This document shows, one piece after another, positions 53,995 through 61,634 of a stretch of 64,000 bases of DNA. The stretch lies in NCBI GenBank assembly GCA_910579575.1, contig CAJTUM010000001.1, positions 114,132 to 178,131 on the forward strand, given 5' to 3'. A model generated the notes under the pieces. That model had not been told where the DNA came from. It worked only from the letters and a program-made list of their open reading frames with translations, and searched no databases. Each line of letters begins with the position of its first letter. The first letter of the stretch is position 1. A program made the position numbers and the translations under genes. Origin of the DNA: an uncultured Eubacteriales bacterium (GTDB lineage Bacteria > Bacillota > Clostridia > Oscillospirales > Butyricicoccaceae).

Positions 53995-55375
53995 TATGAG
54001 CTTGGAAAAGACCAAAATGCCCGAACAGGCGCCAGAGGTCCGAAACAAAAACTTTGAGGAAGTGGCCCTGGGCTACACCGCCGAGATGGCCCAGAACGAG
54101 GCCAGCCGCTGCCTGAACTGCAAAAATATGCCCTGTGTGTCCGGTTGCCCGGTCAACGTTCAGATCCCCCAGTTCATCGCGCTGGTGGCGGAAGGCAAAT
54201 TTGAAGAGGGCTATCAGAAGATCGCCGAAACCTCTACCTTGCCCGCCATTTGCGGCCGCGTCTGCCCCCAGGAGAGCCAGTGCGAGGGCAAATGCGTCCG
54301 GGCGATCAAGGGAGAGAGCGTGGGCATCGGCCGGTTGGAGCGCTTCTGCGCCGATTGGCACATGGAGCACAGCACAGAGAAACCCAAGAAGGTGGAGAGC
54401 AACGGCCATAAAGTCGCCGTGCTGGGCGCCGGCCCCGCCAGCCTGACCTGCGCCTCCGACCTGGTGCAGCTGGGCTACGACGTCACCATGCTGGAGGCCT
54501 TCCATGCCGCCGGCGGCGTGTTGATTTATGGCATCCCCGAGTTCCGTCTGCCCAAAGCCATTGTGGCCAAGGAAGTGGAAAATCTGGAGGCTATGGGCGT
54601 CAAGATTCAGACCAACGTGGTGGTTGGCAAATCCGTCTCCATTGAAGACCTGATGAAGGAAGAGGGCTATGAGGCCGTCTTTATCGGCACAGGCGCCGGC
54701 CTGCCCTCCTTTATGGGCATTGAGGGCGAAAATCTCAACGGCGTCTTCTCCGCCAATGAGTACCTGACCCGTATCAACCTGATGAAGGCTTACGACGGCA
54801 AGCACGACACCCCCATCTTCCACGCCAAGAAAGTGGCGGTTGTCGGCGGCGGCAACGTGGCCATGGACGCCGCCCGCTGCGCCAAGCGCATGGGCGCCGA
54901 GGTTTCCATCGTCTATCGCCGCGGTTTGGAGGAGCTGCCCGCCCGGAAAGAAGAGGTTCACCACGCCATGGAAGAGGGCATTGATTTCAAGGTGTTGAAC
55001 AACCCTGTAAAGATTCTGGGCGACGACAAGGGTTGGGTCACCGGCATGGAAGTGGTCAAGATGGAGCTGGGCGAGCCGGACGCCTCCGGCCGCCGCCGTC
55101 CCATCGCGGTGGAAGGTTCCAATTATGTGATGGATCTGGATTGCGTCATCATGGCGCTGGGCACCTCTCCCAACCCCATTTTGAAGAAGAGCACCGCCGG
55201 CCTGGAAACAAACAAAAAAGGCTGCATCCAGGCGGACGAAACCGGCAAGACCTCCATTGAGGGCGTCTATGCCGGCGGCGACGCCGTCACAGGCGCGGCC
55301 ACCGTTATCCTGGCTATGGGCGCCGGCAAAACAGCCGCCAAGTCTATCGACGAGTACATCAAGTCCAAGAAATAA
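53987..55375 (+). CDS. nfnB: NADPH-dependent glutamate synthase-like subunit, NfnB type
   Basis: 462 aa. Two cysteine clusters for [4Fe-4S] are near the start (CLNCKNMPCVSGCPV near 38-52, CGRVCPQESQCEGKCV near 88-103). Then a FAD motif VAVLGAGPASLTCASDLVQLGYDVTMLE near 140 and a NADPH motif VAVVGGGNVAMDAARCAKRMGAEV near 280, and a C-terminal GVYAGGDAVTGAATVILAMGAGK. Annotated in many genomes as gltA; the pairing with nfnA argues for NfnB. ATG at 53987 has GGAGGG 8 bases upstream, inside nfnA. Confidence 0.93.
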   Translation: MPNMSLEKTKMPEQAPEVRNKNFEEVALGYTAEMAQNEASRCLNCKNMPCVSGCPVNVQIPQFIALVAEGKFEEGYQKIAETSTLPAICGRVCPQESQCEGKCVRAIKGESVGIGRLERFCADWHMEHSTEKPKKVESNGHKVAVLGAGPASLTCASDLVQLGYDVTMLEAFHAAGGVLIYGIPEFRLPKAIVAKEVENLEAMGVKIQTNVVVGKSVSIEDLMKEEGYEAVFIGTGAGLPSFMGIEGENLNGVFSANEYLTRINLMKAYDGKHDTPIFHAKKVAVVGGGNVAMDAARCAKRMGAEVSIVYRRGLEELPARKEEVHHAMEEGIDFKVLNNPVKILGDDKGWVTGMEVVKMELGEPDASGRRRPIAVEGSNYVMDLDCVIMALGTSPNPILKKSTAGLETNKKGCIQADETGKTSIEGVYAGGDAVTGAATVILAMGAGKTAAKSIDEYIKSKK

Positions 55376-55392
55376 ACCAAATCGATTGGGCG

Positions 55393-55427
55393 AAACGGAG
55401 CGGCGGCCCTGCCGCTCCGTTTTCTTT
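55393..55427 (+). terminator. Terminator after nfnAB
   Basis: AAACGGAGCGGC (55393-55404) pairs with GCCGCTCCGTTT (55411-55422), followed by TCTTT. Confidence 0.88.
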
Positions 55428-55453
55428 GCCCGGCAGAGAAAGGAGCGCGATTT

Positions 55454-56515
55454 ATGCGGATCGATTGTTTGGAAACCCCTGCGCTGCTGGTGGATAGGGA
55501 CGCTTTGGATCGGAACATGGAGCGGATGCGCCTGATTCTGGAAAAGTCCGGCGTGGCTCTGCGGCCCCACTACAAGTCCCATAAAAGCACGGCCATCGCC
55601 CATTTGCAGATCCAAGCCGGGGCCAAGGGAATCTGCTGCGCCAAGGTCAGCGAAGCGGAGGACCTGGCCATGGCGGGCGTTGAGGATATTCTGGTGGCCA
55701 ACCAGGTAGTGGAAAAGAGCCGTATCGCCCGGCTGGCTTGGCTGGCCAAGGGCTGCCGTATCGCCGTGTGCGTGGATCAGGCCCAGAATATTCGAGACTT
55801 GGAGCAAGCCGCCGCTTTTGCGGACAGCCGGATTCGCTGCCTGGTGGAATATGAAGTGGGTATGGGCCGCTGCGGCGTGGAAACGCCAGAGGCCTTCGCC
55901 GACCTGGCCCGACAGGTTATGGATTGCCCCCATCTGGAGTTTGAGGGAATTCAAGCCTATGCCGGCCATCTCTCCCACGAGCCAGACGGCGAAATCCGCC
56001 GGCAGGAATCGGAAAAAATCGAGATCCGGCTCCGGCAGCTATTGGATTATTTGAAGCAGGAAGGCATTTTGGTAAAAGAGGTCAGCGGCGCCAGCACAGC
56101 CACAGCGGCTCTGCGGGGCCCGGACACGGTTTATACCGAAGTGCAGGCGGGTAGTTACCTCTTGATGGATAGCGCCTACGGCCAGATGGGGCTGGAATTT
56201 GAACATTCCCTGACGATGTTGGCCACTGTAGTCAGCGCCCGACCCGACCTGGTTGTGACAGACGCCGGCGCCAAGTGCATGGGGGCGGACCATGGGGAGA
56301 TTCTGTGTCCGCAGCTGCCCGGCGCCGCCGTCAACCTCAGCGAGGAGCACAGCGCGTTCTCCTTCTCAAACCACGGCTTGCAGCCTGGCGACAAAGTGCG
56401 GCTGATTCCCGGCCACTGTTGCACCACTATGAATCTCAACGACGTTTTCTATTTCGTGCGGGAAGAGCGAGTGTTGGACTGCCTGCCCGTCACCAGCCGA
56501 GGCAAGAGCCAATAA
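55454..56515 (+). CDS. D-serine dehydratase / D-threonine aldolase-like PLP enzyme
   Basis: 353 aa, alanine-racemase fold (type III). The PLP lysine is in LRPHYKSHKSTAIA near 37-50; VEYEVGMGRCGV near 135, SGASTATA near 215 and, at the end, PGHCCTTMNLND with His-x-Cys that would bind the catalytic zinc, as in DSD1-type D-serine dehydratases. Both enzyme types share this fold, so the exact D-amino acid is open. ATG at 55454 has AAAGGAG 9 bases upstream. Unrelated in fold to the dsdA at 926. Confidence 0.85.
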   Translation: MRIDCLETPALLVDRDALDRNMERMRLILEKSGVALRPHYKSHKSTAIAHLQIQAGAKGICCAKVSEAEDLAMAGVEDILVANQVVEKSRIARLAWLAKGCRIAVCVDQAQNIRDLEQAAAFADSRIRCLVEYEVGMGRCGVETPEAFADLARQVMDCPHLEFEGIQAYAGHLSHEPDGEIRRQESEKIEIRLRQLLDYLKQEGILVKEVSGASTATAALRGPDTVYTEVQAGSYLLMDSAYGQMGLEFEHSLTMLATVVSARPDLVVTDAGAKCMGADHGEILCPQLPGAAVNLSEEHSAFSFSNHGLQPGDKVRLIPGHCCTTMNLNDVFYFVREERVLDCLPVTSRGKSQ

Positions 56516-56516
56516 G

Positions 56517-56547
56517 AAAATAATCCCCATATGGGGATTATTTTTTT
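56517..56547 (+). terminator. Terminator after the D-amino-acid enzyme gene
   Basis: AAAATAATCCCC (56517-56528) pairs with GGGGATTATTTT (56533-56544), loop ATAT, and the T run goes on. Confidence 0.92.
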
Positions 56548-56582
56548 CGGCAGGGGGGAGCGTTTTGCGCAATTTGAAAAAC

Positions 56583-56611
56583 TTGACGCCGATAAAAAAA
56601 TATAGTATACT
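56583..56611 (+). promoter_or_regulatory. Promoter of the 61-aa protein gene
   Basis: TTGACG (56583-56588) and TATACT (56606-56611), 17 bp apart, in an AT-rich stretch. About 110 bases of leader follow before the ATG. Confidence 0.8.
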
Positions 56612-56719
56612 GTTTATTCAAAAATATAAAAATAAAACAGAAGGGAGATTGAAGTCTATGACTTGATTCTGAAAAGAAAATAATAATGAAAGCAATAACA
56701 AAAAAAGGAGTCAAAAACA

Positions 56720-56905
56720 ATGAAAAATTTTCTGGAAGCCCTGAGTCAGTTTCCTCTGAAAAACCCCGGCGATAAGCTGTCGCTGGAGATTACGCCGTCT
56801 GGCCGCAAAGTGGCGAAAATGCAGACGAACAACGGAAAACTAAAATACAGCAAAACGCAGTATCCCAACGGCACGATTATGGAGACAAAGGTCACGAAAG
56901 CGTAG
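56720..56905 (+). CDS. Small basic protein, 61 aa
   Basis: Not recognised. MKNFLEALSQFPLKNPGDKLSLEITPSGRK... is basic (many Lys) and Asn/Thr-rich at the end, with no membrane segment. It has a complete expression unit of its own: promoter at 56583-56611, AAAAGGAG 9 bases before the ATG, and a strong terminator at 56932-56961, so it is very likely translated. The repeated K-x-x-x-T/N pattern suggests a beta-rich nucleic-acid- or surface-binding fold, but this is only a guess. Confidence 0.8.
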   Translation: MKNFLEALSQFPLKNPGDKLSLEITPSGRKVAKMQTNNGKLKYSKTQYPNGTIMETKVTKA

Positions 56906-56931
56906 TTTATTTTATGGAATGGATCAAATGG

Positions 56932-56961
56932 AAAGGCCGCCCCGATTGGGGCGGCCTTTTT
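56932..56961 (+). terminator. Terminator after the 61-aa protein gene
   Basis: AAAGGCCGCCCC (56932-56943) pairs with GGGGCGGCCTTT (56948-56959), loop GATT, then more T. Confidence 0.93.
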
Positions 56962-57027
56962 GGAGCCAAAATTGCCGTTACTTGAAAGGAAGCGTTGTAT
57001 CAGCGGTTCCTCCTTTGTTGGTTCCAA

Positions 57028-57056
57028 TTGACATTCGCTTATGATAGAGCTATAAT
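57028..57056 (+). promoter_or_regulatory. Consensus promoter of the lipoprotein gene
   Basis: Perfect TTGACA (57028-57033) and TATAAT (57051-57056) with a 17-bp spacer, 60 bases before the ATG. Strong expression is expected. Confidence 0.9.
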
Positions 57057-57115
57057 ATCATAATATAGAATATAAAAATATAGTCAATTATTTTTTTGAA
57101 AAAATAGGAATTTTT

Positions 57116-58126
57116 ATGAAAAAATGCAAATCTATGATTTATGTTTTTATCCTGTCACTTCTTTTAACCTGTAGCTGCGGGAAAGAGGAAAAGGAGAATA
57201 CTGTCCAGAAGCCAGATCAAAGACCGCAGCAGGAGGGCCAGGAAAAGGAAGACCAGCCGAAAGAAGAAGAGGCGCCTGCGTTGACCAGTATCCCCACATG
57301 GGAAGAACGGATGGATTATCTGCAAAACCACTCGACAGAGGAGCGGGCGGCCTATCAGGAACAACTTTACGCCCTTTTGAACCAATGCGGCCCTCAAGAG
57401 ATTGATGATGGGTTGAAACAGGAGCTGGAAGCCTGGAGCGCCAAGGCGGGGGGCGCAGTGTTTGACCAAGTGGAGATAGAATGTTCGCAGGACCCCTTGT
57501 TAATGTGGAGCGGCGGCGACAAGCGGCAATACCGCAACATCACTGCCACGCTTCGGCTCTTTTATGACCCTTCTGCCATACAGGGCCAGGAAAAACAGAG
57601 GATGGAGGCTCTGCTGGAAGAGGCCCAACAGGTTGTCCGTCAAAGTCCCTATGGGTTGAAGCTGATTTCCGCGGAGCTGATTTTTGTGAACCAGAATACC
57701 GATTACCCCAATTACTCCGCTCAAGTCAGCATGGGCGTGCCGGGAAAAGACGATCCTTCCGCCCCCATTTCGCCGGAGGAGCAGGGATTGCAGACCTTAG
57801 CCTATGAAAAAGTCTCCGCCTTTTGCCAGCAGGAGTTTACAGGGGGCCAGTTTGAGGGACTGCCTTACGCCAATATGACGCTGAGCCGGTTCGGCGCAGC
57901 GGAAGGATCCCAAGTTCTGGAGTGCGAAGTCCGCGTCATGGAAGGCGGCGGGGAGGAGGCTTTGGCGGCAAAGCTGGAAGAGCTGGCCCAGCAGCTGGCC
58001 GACGGATGGATGGAGCAAGGGGAATCGCTAAAAGCCCTAGGCGTTACCACGGCCAAGATCTCCTTTGATCTGCGCGATTCTCCAGAAGGCCCGTTGGTCT
58101 TCGAGCTGCCCCTGGGCGGGGCGTAA
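57116..58126 (+). CDS. Hypothetical lipoprotein, 336 aa
   Basis: Signal peptide MKKCKSMIYVFILSLLL with lipobox LTCSC (Cys near residue 21), then an acidic Glu/Gln/Lys/Pro linker of 35 residues and a domain of about 280 residues. That part has a helical stretch (MDYLQNHSTEERAAYQEQLYALL), then beta-rich segments (NITATLRLFYD, ISAELIFVNQNTDYPNYSAQVSMG) and a helical end. Family unknown. ATG at 57116 has TAGGA 7 bases upstream. Anchored outside the membrane and probably strongly expressed. Confidence 0.85.
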   Translation: MKKCKSMIYVFILSLLLTCSCGKEEKENTVQKPDQRPQQEGQEKEDQPKEEEAPALTSIPTWEERMDYLQNHSTEERAAYQEQLYALLNQCGPQEIDDGLKQELEAWSAKAGGAVFDQVEIECSQDPLLMWSGGDKRQYRNITATLRLFYDPSAIQGQEKQRMEALLEEAQQVVRQSPYGLKLISAELIFVNQNTDYPNYSAQVSMGVPGKDDPSAPISPEEQGLQTLAYEKVSAFCQQEFTGGQFEGLPYANMTLSRFGAAEGSQVLECEVRVMEGGGEEALAAKLEELAQQLADGWMEQGESLKALGVTTAKISFDLRDSPEGPLVFELPLGGA

Positions 58127-58187
58127 AGGCGGCCGCAACATCATTGGGCGCTCCAACACCTGACGCTACTTGCGTTCTGGGACAAAT

Positions 58188-58229
58188 AAAAACGCCGCCC
58201 CCTTGCCAGGATGCAAGGGGGCGGCGTTT
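58188..58229 (-). terminator. Terminator after the DegV gene
   Basis: AAACGCCGCCCCCTTG (58190-58205) pairs with CAAGGGGGCGGCGTTT (58214-58229). On the minus strand TTTTTATTTG follows. Confidence 0.88.
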
Positions 58230-58237
58230 CGCGCTTT

Positions 58238-59128
58238 TTATTCCATTGGCCGATAGGCCAGAAATCCGGTTTCCGGCAGCTGCTTGCTGCAAACCACCGC
58301 CATAGCGCCGGCGCCAATGTGGCAGGAGACGCTGAGGGAAAGCCGGTCCATATAAATCTCGTGGTTCGGGAAAGCGGCCTCCAGCTGTTGTTTCCATTCC
58401 AGCGCCTCCTCCTCTGTGCAGGTGTAGGCGATTCGCAGGTAAACAGGGCTGCCTGCAAAGCGGCCCGCCAAGTCCGATTGTACGGCCTCGATCATTCGGA
58501 CCCGGGCTTGCTTCATGCCCCGGACTTTGGCGAAGGCGTCCAGCTTGCCGCCTTGGATTTGCAGCACCGGCTTGATGTTCAGCACGGCGCCGATGGAAGC
58601 GGCGGCCGGGGTGATCCGCCCTCCTTTTTTCAGATATTTCAAGGTGTCTACCGCGATATAAATGCTGGATTCCAGAGCGTACCGCTCCAAAAGCGCCTTG
58701 ATTTCGCGGCCATCCATGCCTTTTTGAGCCAGAGCCATGGCCTCCAGGGCGGATTGCTTTTGGGTCCAGGAAATACGCTTGTTGTCCACAACCCAAACCC
58801 GGCCCTGGTAATCGGCGGAAGCCAGCATCATGGCGGTTTCGCAGGAGTTGCTCAGGCCGCTGGACATGGGGATATGGACAATCTCGTCGCAGTCCTCCAG
58901 CGCCTTGTCCCAGAATTCGGTTACGGCGGCGATGGACGGCTGAGAAGTGGATATCTCTGCATTTTGCTCCAAATAACGGTAAAATTCCGGCTGAGACAAA
59001 GTGATATCTTCTAAATAAAGCTGTTCATTGATATAAAAAGGCATCGGCAGCACATGGAGGCCCAGCCGCTGGGCTTCTGCTTGGGTAATGCCGCTGTTGC
59101 TATCTGTGGTAATTGCTGTTTTTTTCAT
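58238..59128 (-). CDS. DegV-family fatty-acid-binding protein
   Basis: 296 aa. DegV/FakB pattern: ITTDSNSGITQAEAQRLGLHVLPMPFYIN (residues 5-33), STSQPSIAAV near 60, HIPMSSGLSNSCETAM near 90 and a C-terminal HIGAGAMAVV with the conserved His. Members bind a fatty acid and hand it to a DAK-domain kinase such as the YloV protein at 44714 for acyl-phosphate formation; this link is inferred. ATG at 59128 has GGAGGAGG about 7 bases upstream. Confidence 0.93.
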   Translation of the reverse strand: MKKTAITTDSNSGITQAEAQRLGLHVLPMPFYINEQLYLEDITLSQPEFYRYLEQNAEISTSQPSIAAVTEFWDKALEDCDEIVHIPMSSGLSNSCETAMMLASADYQGRVWVVDNKRISWTQKQSALEAMALAQKGMDGREIKALLERYALESSIYIAVDTLKYLKKGGRITPAAASIGAVLNIKPVLQIQGGKLDAFAKVRGMKQARVRMIEAVQSDLAGRFAGSPVYLRIAYTCTEEEALEWKQQLEAAFPNHEIYMDRLSLSVSCHIGAGAMAVVCSKQLPETGFLAYRPME

Positions 59129-59448
59129 AGGTTCCTCCTCCAATCCCGCCGGAAATTTGCCGGCAAACACTATAAGAATATCACGGCTCAGGCGGATAAT
59201 CAAGAAAAAAGAGGGAGGTTCAAAAGAATCCTGCAAGCCGGAGGTTTTAGCGCCAATGGAAGAGCAGAGCGGCTGTCAATGCCACAAAAGCTTCGCGCGA
59301 CGCTTGACCGCACAGGAGTATTCCGCTTGCTTTCCTTCAGGCTTGCGTAAAACCGCGGCACTTGACTTTTCCCAAAAAATCGTTTAATCTGATAAAATAG
59401 AGTATTGGGCGCGCTGGAAGGCGGGCCGGGGCGAGGTGAAATGAAAAG
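59129..59448 (+). other. Intergenic region with a promoter for the LeuA-domain operon
   Basis: No gene is supported. A promoter candidate lies at 59362-59398: TTGACT (59362-59367) with TAATCT (59385-59390) at 17 bp, or the extended -10 TGATAAAAT (59390-59398). The remainder shows no clear structure. Confidence 0.5.
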
Positions 59449-59889
59449 ATGAATTTGAATCAAAGAAACCAGACAGGGGATTGGGAAGAATTAGAACAAA
59501 GCTGCCGGGACCGTTGGATGCTTCAGGGGTATGTCGTCAATTCGGGCTCTCATATTTCCACAACAGCCAACGTCAGCCTATCCTATAATAACAACGGCAT
59601 TGAGAACGTGGCGTTCGGCATTGGCCCCATTGAGGCGGCTTTCCACGCGATTGAGAATATTGTGCAGACCGGCGCTCAGCTGCTCAGTTATCAGATTCGC
59701 TCCATGAGCCGGGGAATGGACGCCCAGGGACAGGTGGATGTGGAGCTGGAATGGCAGGGGCAAACTGTGTTGGGCCGAGGAACCAGCGCCGATATCATCG
59801 AGGCCAGCATCAAGGCCTATTTGGACGGCGTCAATCAGATTGTCAAAATGGATGGAGGTCAATGGAAGGAAGGGGAAACAGATGAATAA
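59449..59889 (+). CDS. Stand-alone LeuA allosteric (dimerisation) domain protein
   Basis: 146 aa. The whole protein matches the regulatory C-terminal domain of 2-isopropylmalate synthase/citramalate synthase: YVVNSGSHISTTANVSLSY, VAFGIGPIEAAFHAIENIV, SYQIRSMSRGMDAQGQVDVELEWQ and GRGTSADIIEASIKAYLDGVNQI. The catalytic TIM barrel is absent. In full enzymes this domain binds leucine. Free forms could sense an amino acid or modulate a separate synthase. ATG at 59449 has GAGGTGA about 9-10 bases upstream. Overlaps the next gene by 8 bases, so the two are tightly coupled. Confidence 0.9.
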   Translation: MNLNQRNQTGDWEELEQSCRDRWMLQGYVVNSGSHISTTANVSLSYNNNGIENVAFGIGPIEAAFHAIENIVQTGAQLLSYQIRSMSRGMDAQGQVDVELEWQGQTVLGRGTSADIIEASIKAYLDGVNQIVKMDGGQWKEGETDE

Positions 59890-60862
59890 AACCAGAATCA
59901 TCGGCAGAAAAGAGGCGGAAGAGCTGCTGACCATGGCCGATTGCATCGACGCCATGGAGCAGACTTTGCGGGAGATTTCGGCAGGTCAGACCTCCATGCT
60001 CCAGCGCAGCATGATGCCGCAGCCCAAGGGAAATAAATTTGCCCTGATGGCGGCGGACAACCAGCAGCAGGGAATCTGCGGCGTCAAGGCCATTGTTTTC
60101 CCTGGCGCCGAGGCCCGGGCCAACGGCACGAATCAGGGCATTGTACCCTTGTTTGACAGCCATACTGGCTCGCTGCTGGCCATTGTGGACGCCGAGTGCA
60201 TTACCGCTGTGCGCACCGCTGCTTCCAGCGCCGCCGCCACCCGTATTTTGGCTCGGGAGGATAGCGAAACCTTGGCCATTTTGGGGGCGGGCCGCATCGG
60301 TCGGCTGCATATTCAGGCGATCTGCCAGGTCCGGCCTATTCGCCGCGTTTTGGTGTGGAATCGCACGCCGGAGAAGGCGGAGCAATGCTGCCAATGGGCG
60401 CGAGAGACGTTGGGCCTGGAGGCTCAGGCTTGCCCGGAAGCTCGGCAGGCGGCGGAGCAGGCGGATATCATTTGCACCGTTACCCAGGCCAAAGAACCCA
60501 TTTTGCAAGGGGAATGGCTCAAGCCCGGCGCCCATATCAACGCGGTGGGCGCCTGCGCCGCCAACGCCCGGGAGCTGGATACCCAGGCCGTCCAGCGCAG
60601 CCGGATTTACCTGGACCAGCGGGAGGCCGCCCTGCGGGACGGCGGCGACCTTGTCATTCCTCTGGCCGCAAACGAGCTGAAGATGGAAAACATCGTCGGG
60701 GAAGCGGGTCAGGCGCTGCTGGGAGAAATCCCTGGCAGACAGAGCTCGGAGGAAATCACGCTGTTTGAATCGGTGGGTATCGCGGTGGAGGATTTGGCCG
60801 CCGCCCAGCTGATTTACCAAAAAGCCTGTCGGCAGGGCCTAGGCGTGGAAGTGGAAATCTAA
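59882..60862 (+). CDS. Ornithine cyclodeaminase / mu-crystallin family protein
   Basis: 326 aa. NAD(P)-binding Rossmann motif LAILGAGRIGRLHIQAICQ near 137, followed by VLVWNRTPEKAEQ; the N-terminal substrate lobe has MADCIDAMEQTLREISAG and KFALMAAD. GAHINAVGACAANARELD near 220 and a final SVGIAVEDLAAAQLIYQKA complete the family pattern. Members deaminate ornithine or reduce imino acids (ketimine, alanine and related). ATG at 59882 lies inside the previous gene with GGAAGGGG as site. The pairing with a LeuA domain points to amino acid metabolism. Confidence 0.9.
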   Translation: MNKTRIIGRKEAEELLTMADCIDAMEQTLREISAGQTSMLQRSMMPQPKGNKFALMAADNQQQGICGVKAIVFPGAEARANGTNQGIVPLFDSHTGSLLAIVDAECITAVRTAASSAAATRILAREDSETLAILGAGRIGRLHIQAICQVRPIRRVLVWNRTPEKAEQCCQWARETLGLEAQACPEARQAAEQADIICTVTQAKEPILQGEWLKPGAHINAVGACAANARELDTQAVQRSRIYLDQREAALRDGGDLVIPLAANELKMENIVGEAGQALLGEIPGRQSSEEITLFESVGIAVEDLAAAQLIYQKACRQGLGVEVEI

Positions 60863-60874
60863 GAGGGCCGAGCC

Positions 60875-61510
60875 ATGTTGGAGCGAAAAAAAGAGGAACG
60901 GAAGCTGTCCGTCGGCGCTTTTTTCCTTCTGTTTTTTGGGGTCTTTTTGGCCATTGTGGATGGAATTGTGGCGATTGTTTCGGTTGTGCTGCTCTCAATC
61001 GGCCAGAACTTCCGGTGGGAAATGCTGCTATTGGCTGCGGGCTGCCTTATGGCGGCGCTGGCGGCCTGGCTGGCGATTCGGGCAGGTCTGAAGCGGAACA
61101 AGCTGCTGACCGAGCTGCGCCGCTATCGCCGCCTGCTGGACAGCAATCCCTCCGGCGACATCCGTCAGATGGCCCAGTTGATGAATAAGCCTTTGGAGCA
61201 GGCGGAGCAGGAGCTGGAAAAGCTGATTCGGCTGAAATGCTTTCCCCCGGAGGTCTATTTGGATAAAGACAGCGGACGGCTGCGACTGCCTGCTTCGCTG
61301 TTGTCCGCCCGGCAAGCCGCGCCTGCGGCGCCGGCCGCGCCCGGCGCTCCTTCTCAGCCGGAGGAGTTTGTCATTGTGGTGTGCAGCGAATGCGGCGCCG
61401 TCAACCGGGTTCCCAAAGGAAAAACCATGAAATGCCAGGGTCCCGGCTGCAAAGCCCAGCTCTCTGGTCAGCCGCCCCAAGAAAAATCTGATATTTTGAG
61501 CAGATTATGA
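60875..61510 (+). CDS. Two-helix membrane protein with C-terminal zinc finger, 211 aa
   Basis: Not a known family. Residues 12-45 and 49-70 form two membrane helices (VGAFFLLFFGVFLAIVDGI... and MLLLAAGCLMAALAAWLAI). A cytosolic helical part with RRYRRLLDSNPSGDIRQMAQLMNKPLEQAEQELEKLI resembles a winged-helix or PCI-like element, then an Ala/Pro linker and a zinc finger CSECGAVNRVPKGKTMKCQGPGCKAQL near 175-200. ATG at 60875 has AAGAGGG about 9 bases upstream. It follows the cyclodeaminase gene by 12 bases. Confidence 0.8.
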   Translation: MLERKKEERKLSVGAFFLLFFGVFLAIVDGIVAIVSVVLLSIGQNFRWEMLLLAAGCLMAALAAWLAIRAGLKRNKLLTELRRYRRLLDSNPSGDIRQMAQLMNKPLEQAEQELEKLIRLKCFPPEVYLDKDSGRLRLPASLLSARQAAPAAPAAPGAPSQPEEFVIVVCSECGAVNRVPKGKTMKCQGPGCKAQLSGQPPQEKSDILSRL

Positions 61511-61513
61511 GAA

Positions 61514-61553
61514 AAAACCGGCGTCTTTTTGAGAAAAAGGACGCCGGTCTTTT
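61514..61553 (+). terminator. Terminator after the zinc-finger membrane protein gene
   Basis: ACCGGCGTC (61517-61525) pairs with GACGCCGGT (61540-61548), followed by CTTTT; the stem can be extended through an A/T part. Confidence 0.88.
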
Positions 61554-61634
61554 GTATCCAGTTCCAGCGCTTGGATGCGCATACGCTGGCGGCTTCGACC
61601 GATGGATAGGTTGCTGCAAGGGAAAGCCGACCGG

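Noticed and set aside
53789..55978. 729-codon minus-strand frame opposite nfnB and the D-amino-acid enzyme
   Set aside because: Antisense shadow; both plus-strand genes have cofactor motifs and ribosome sites.
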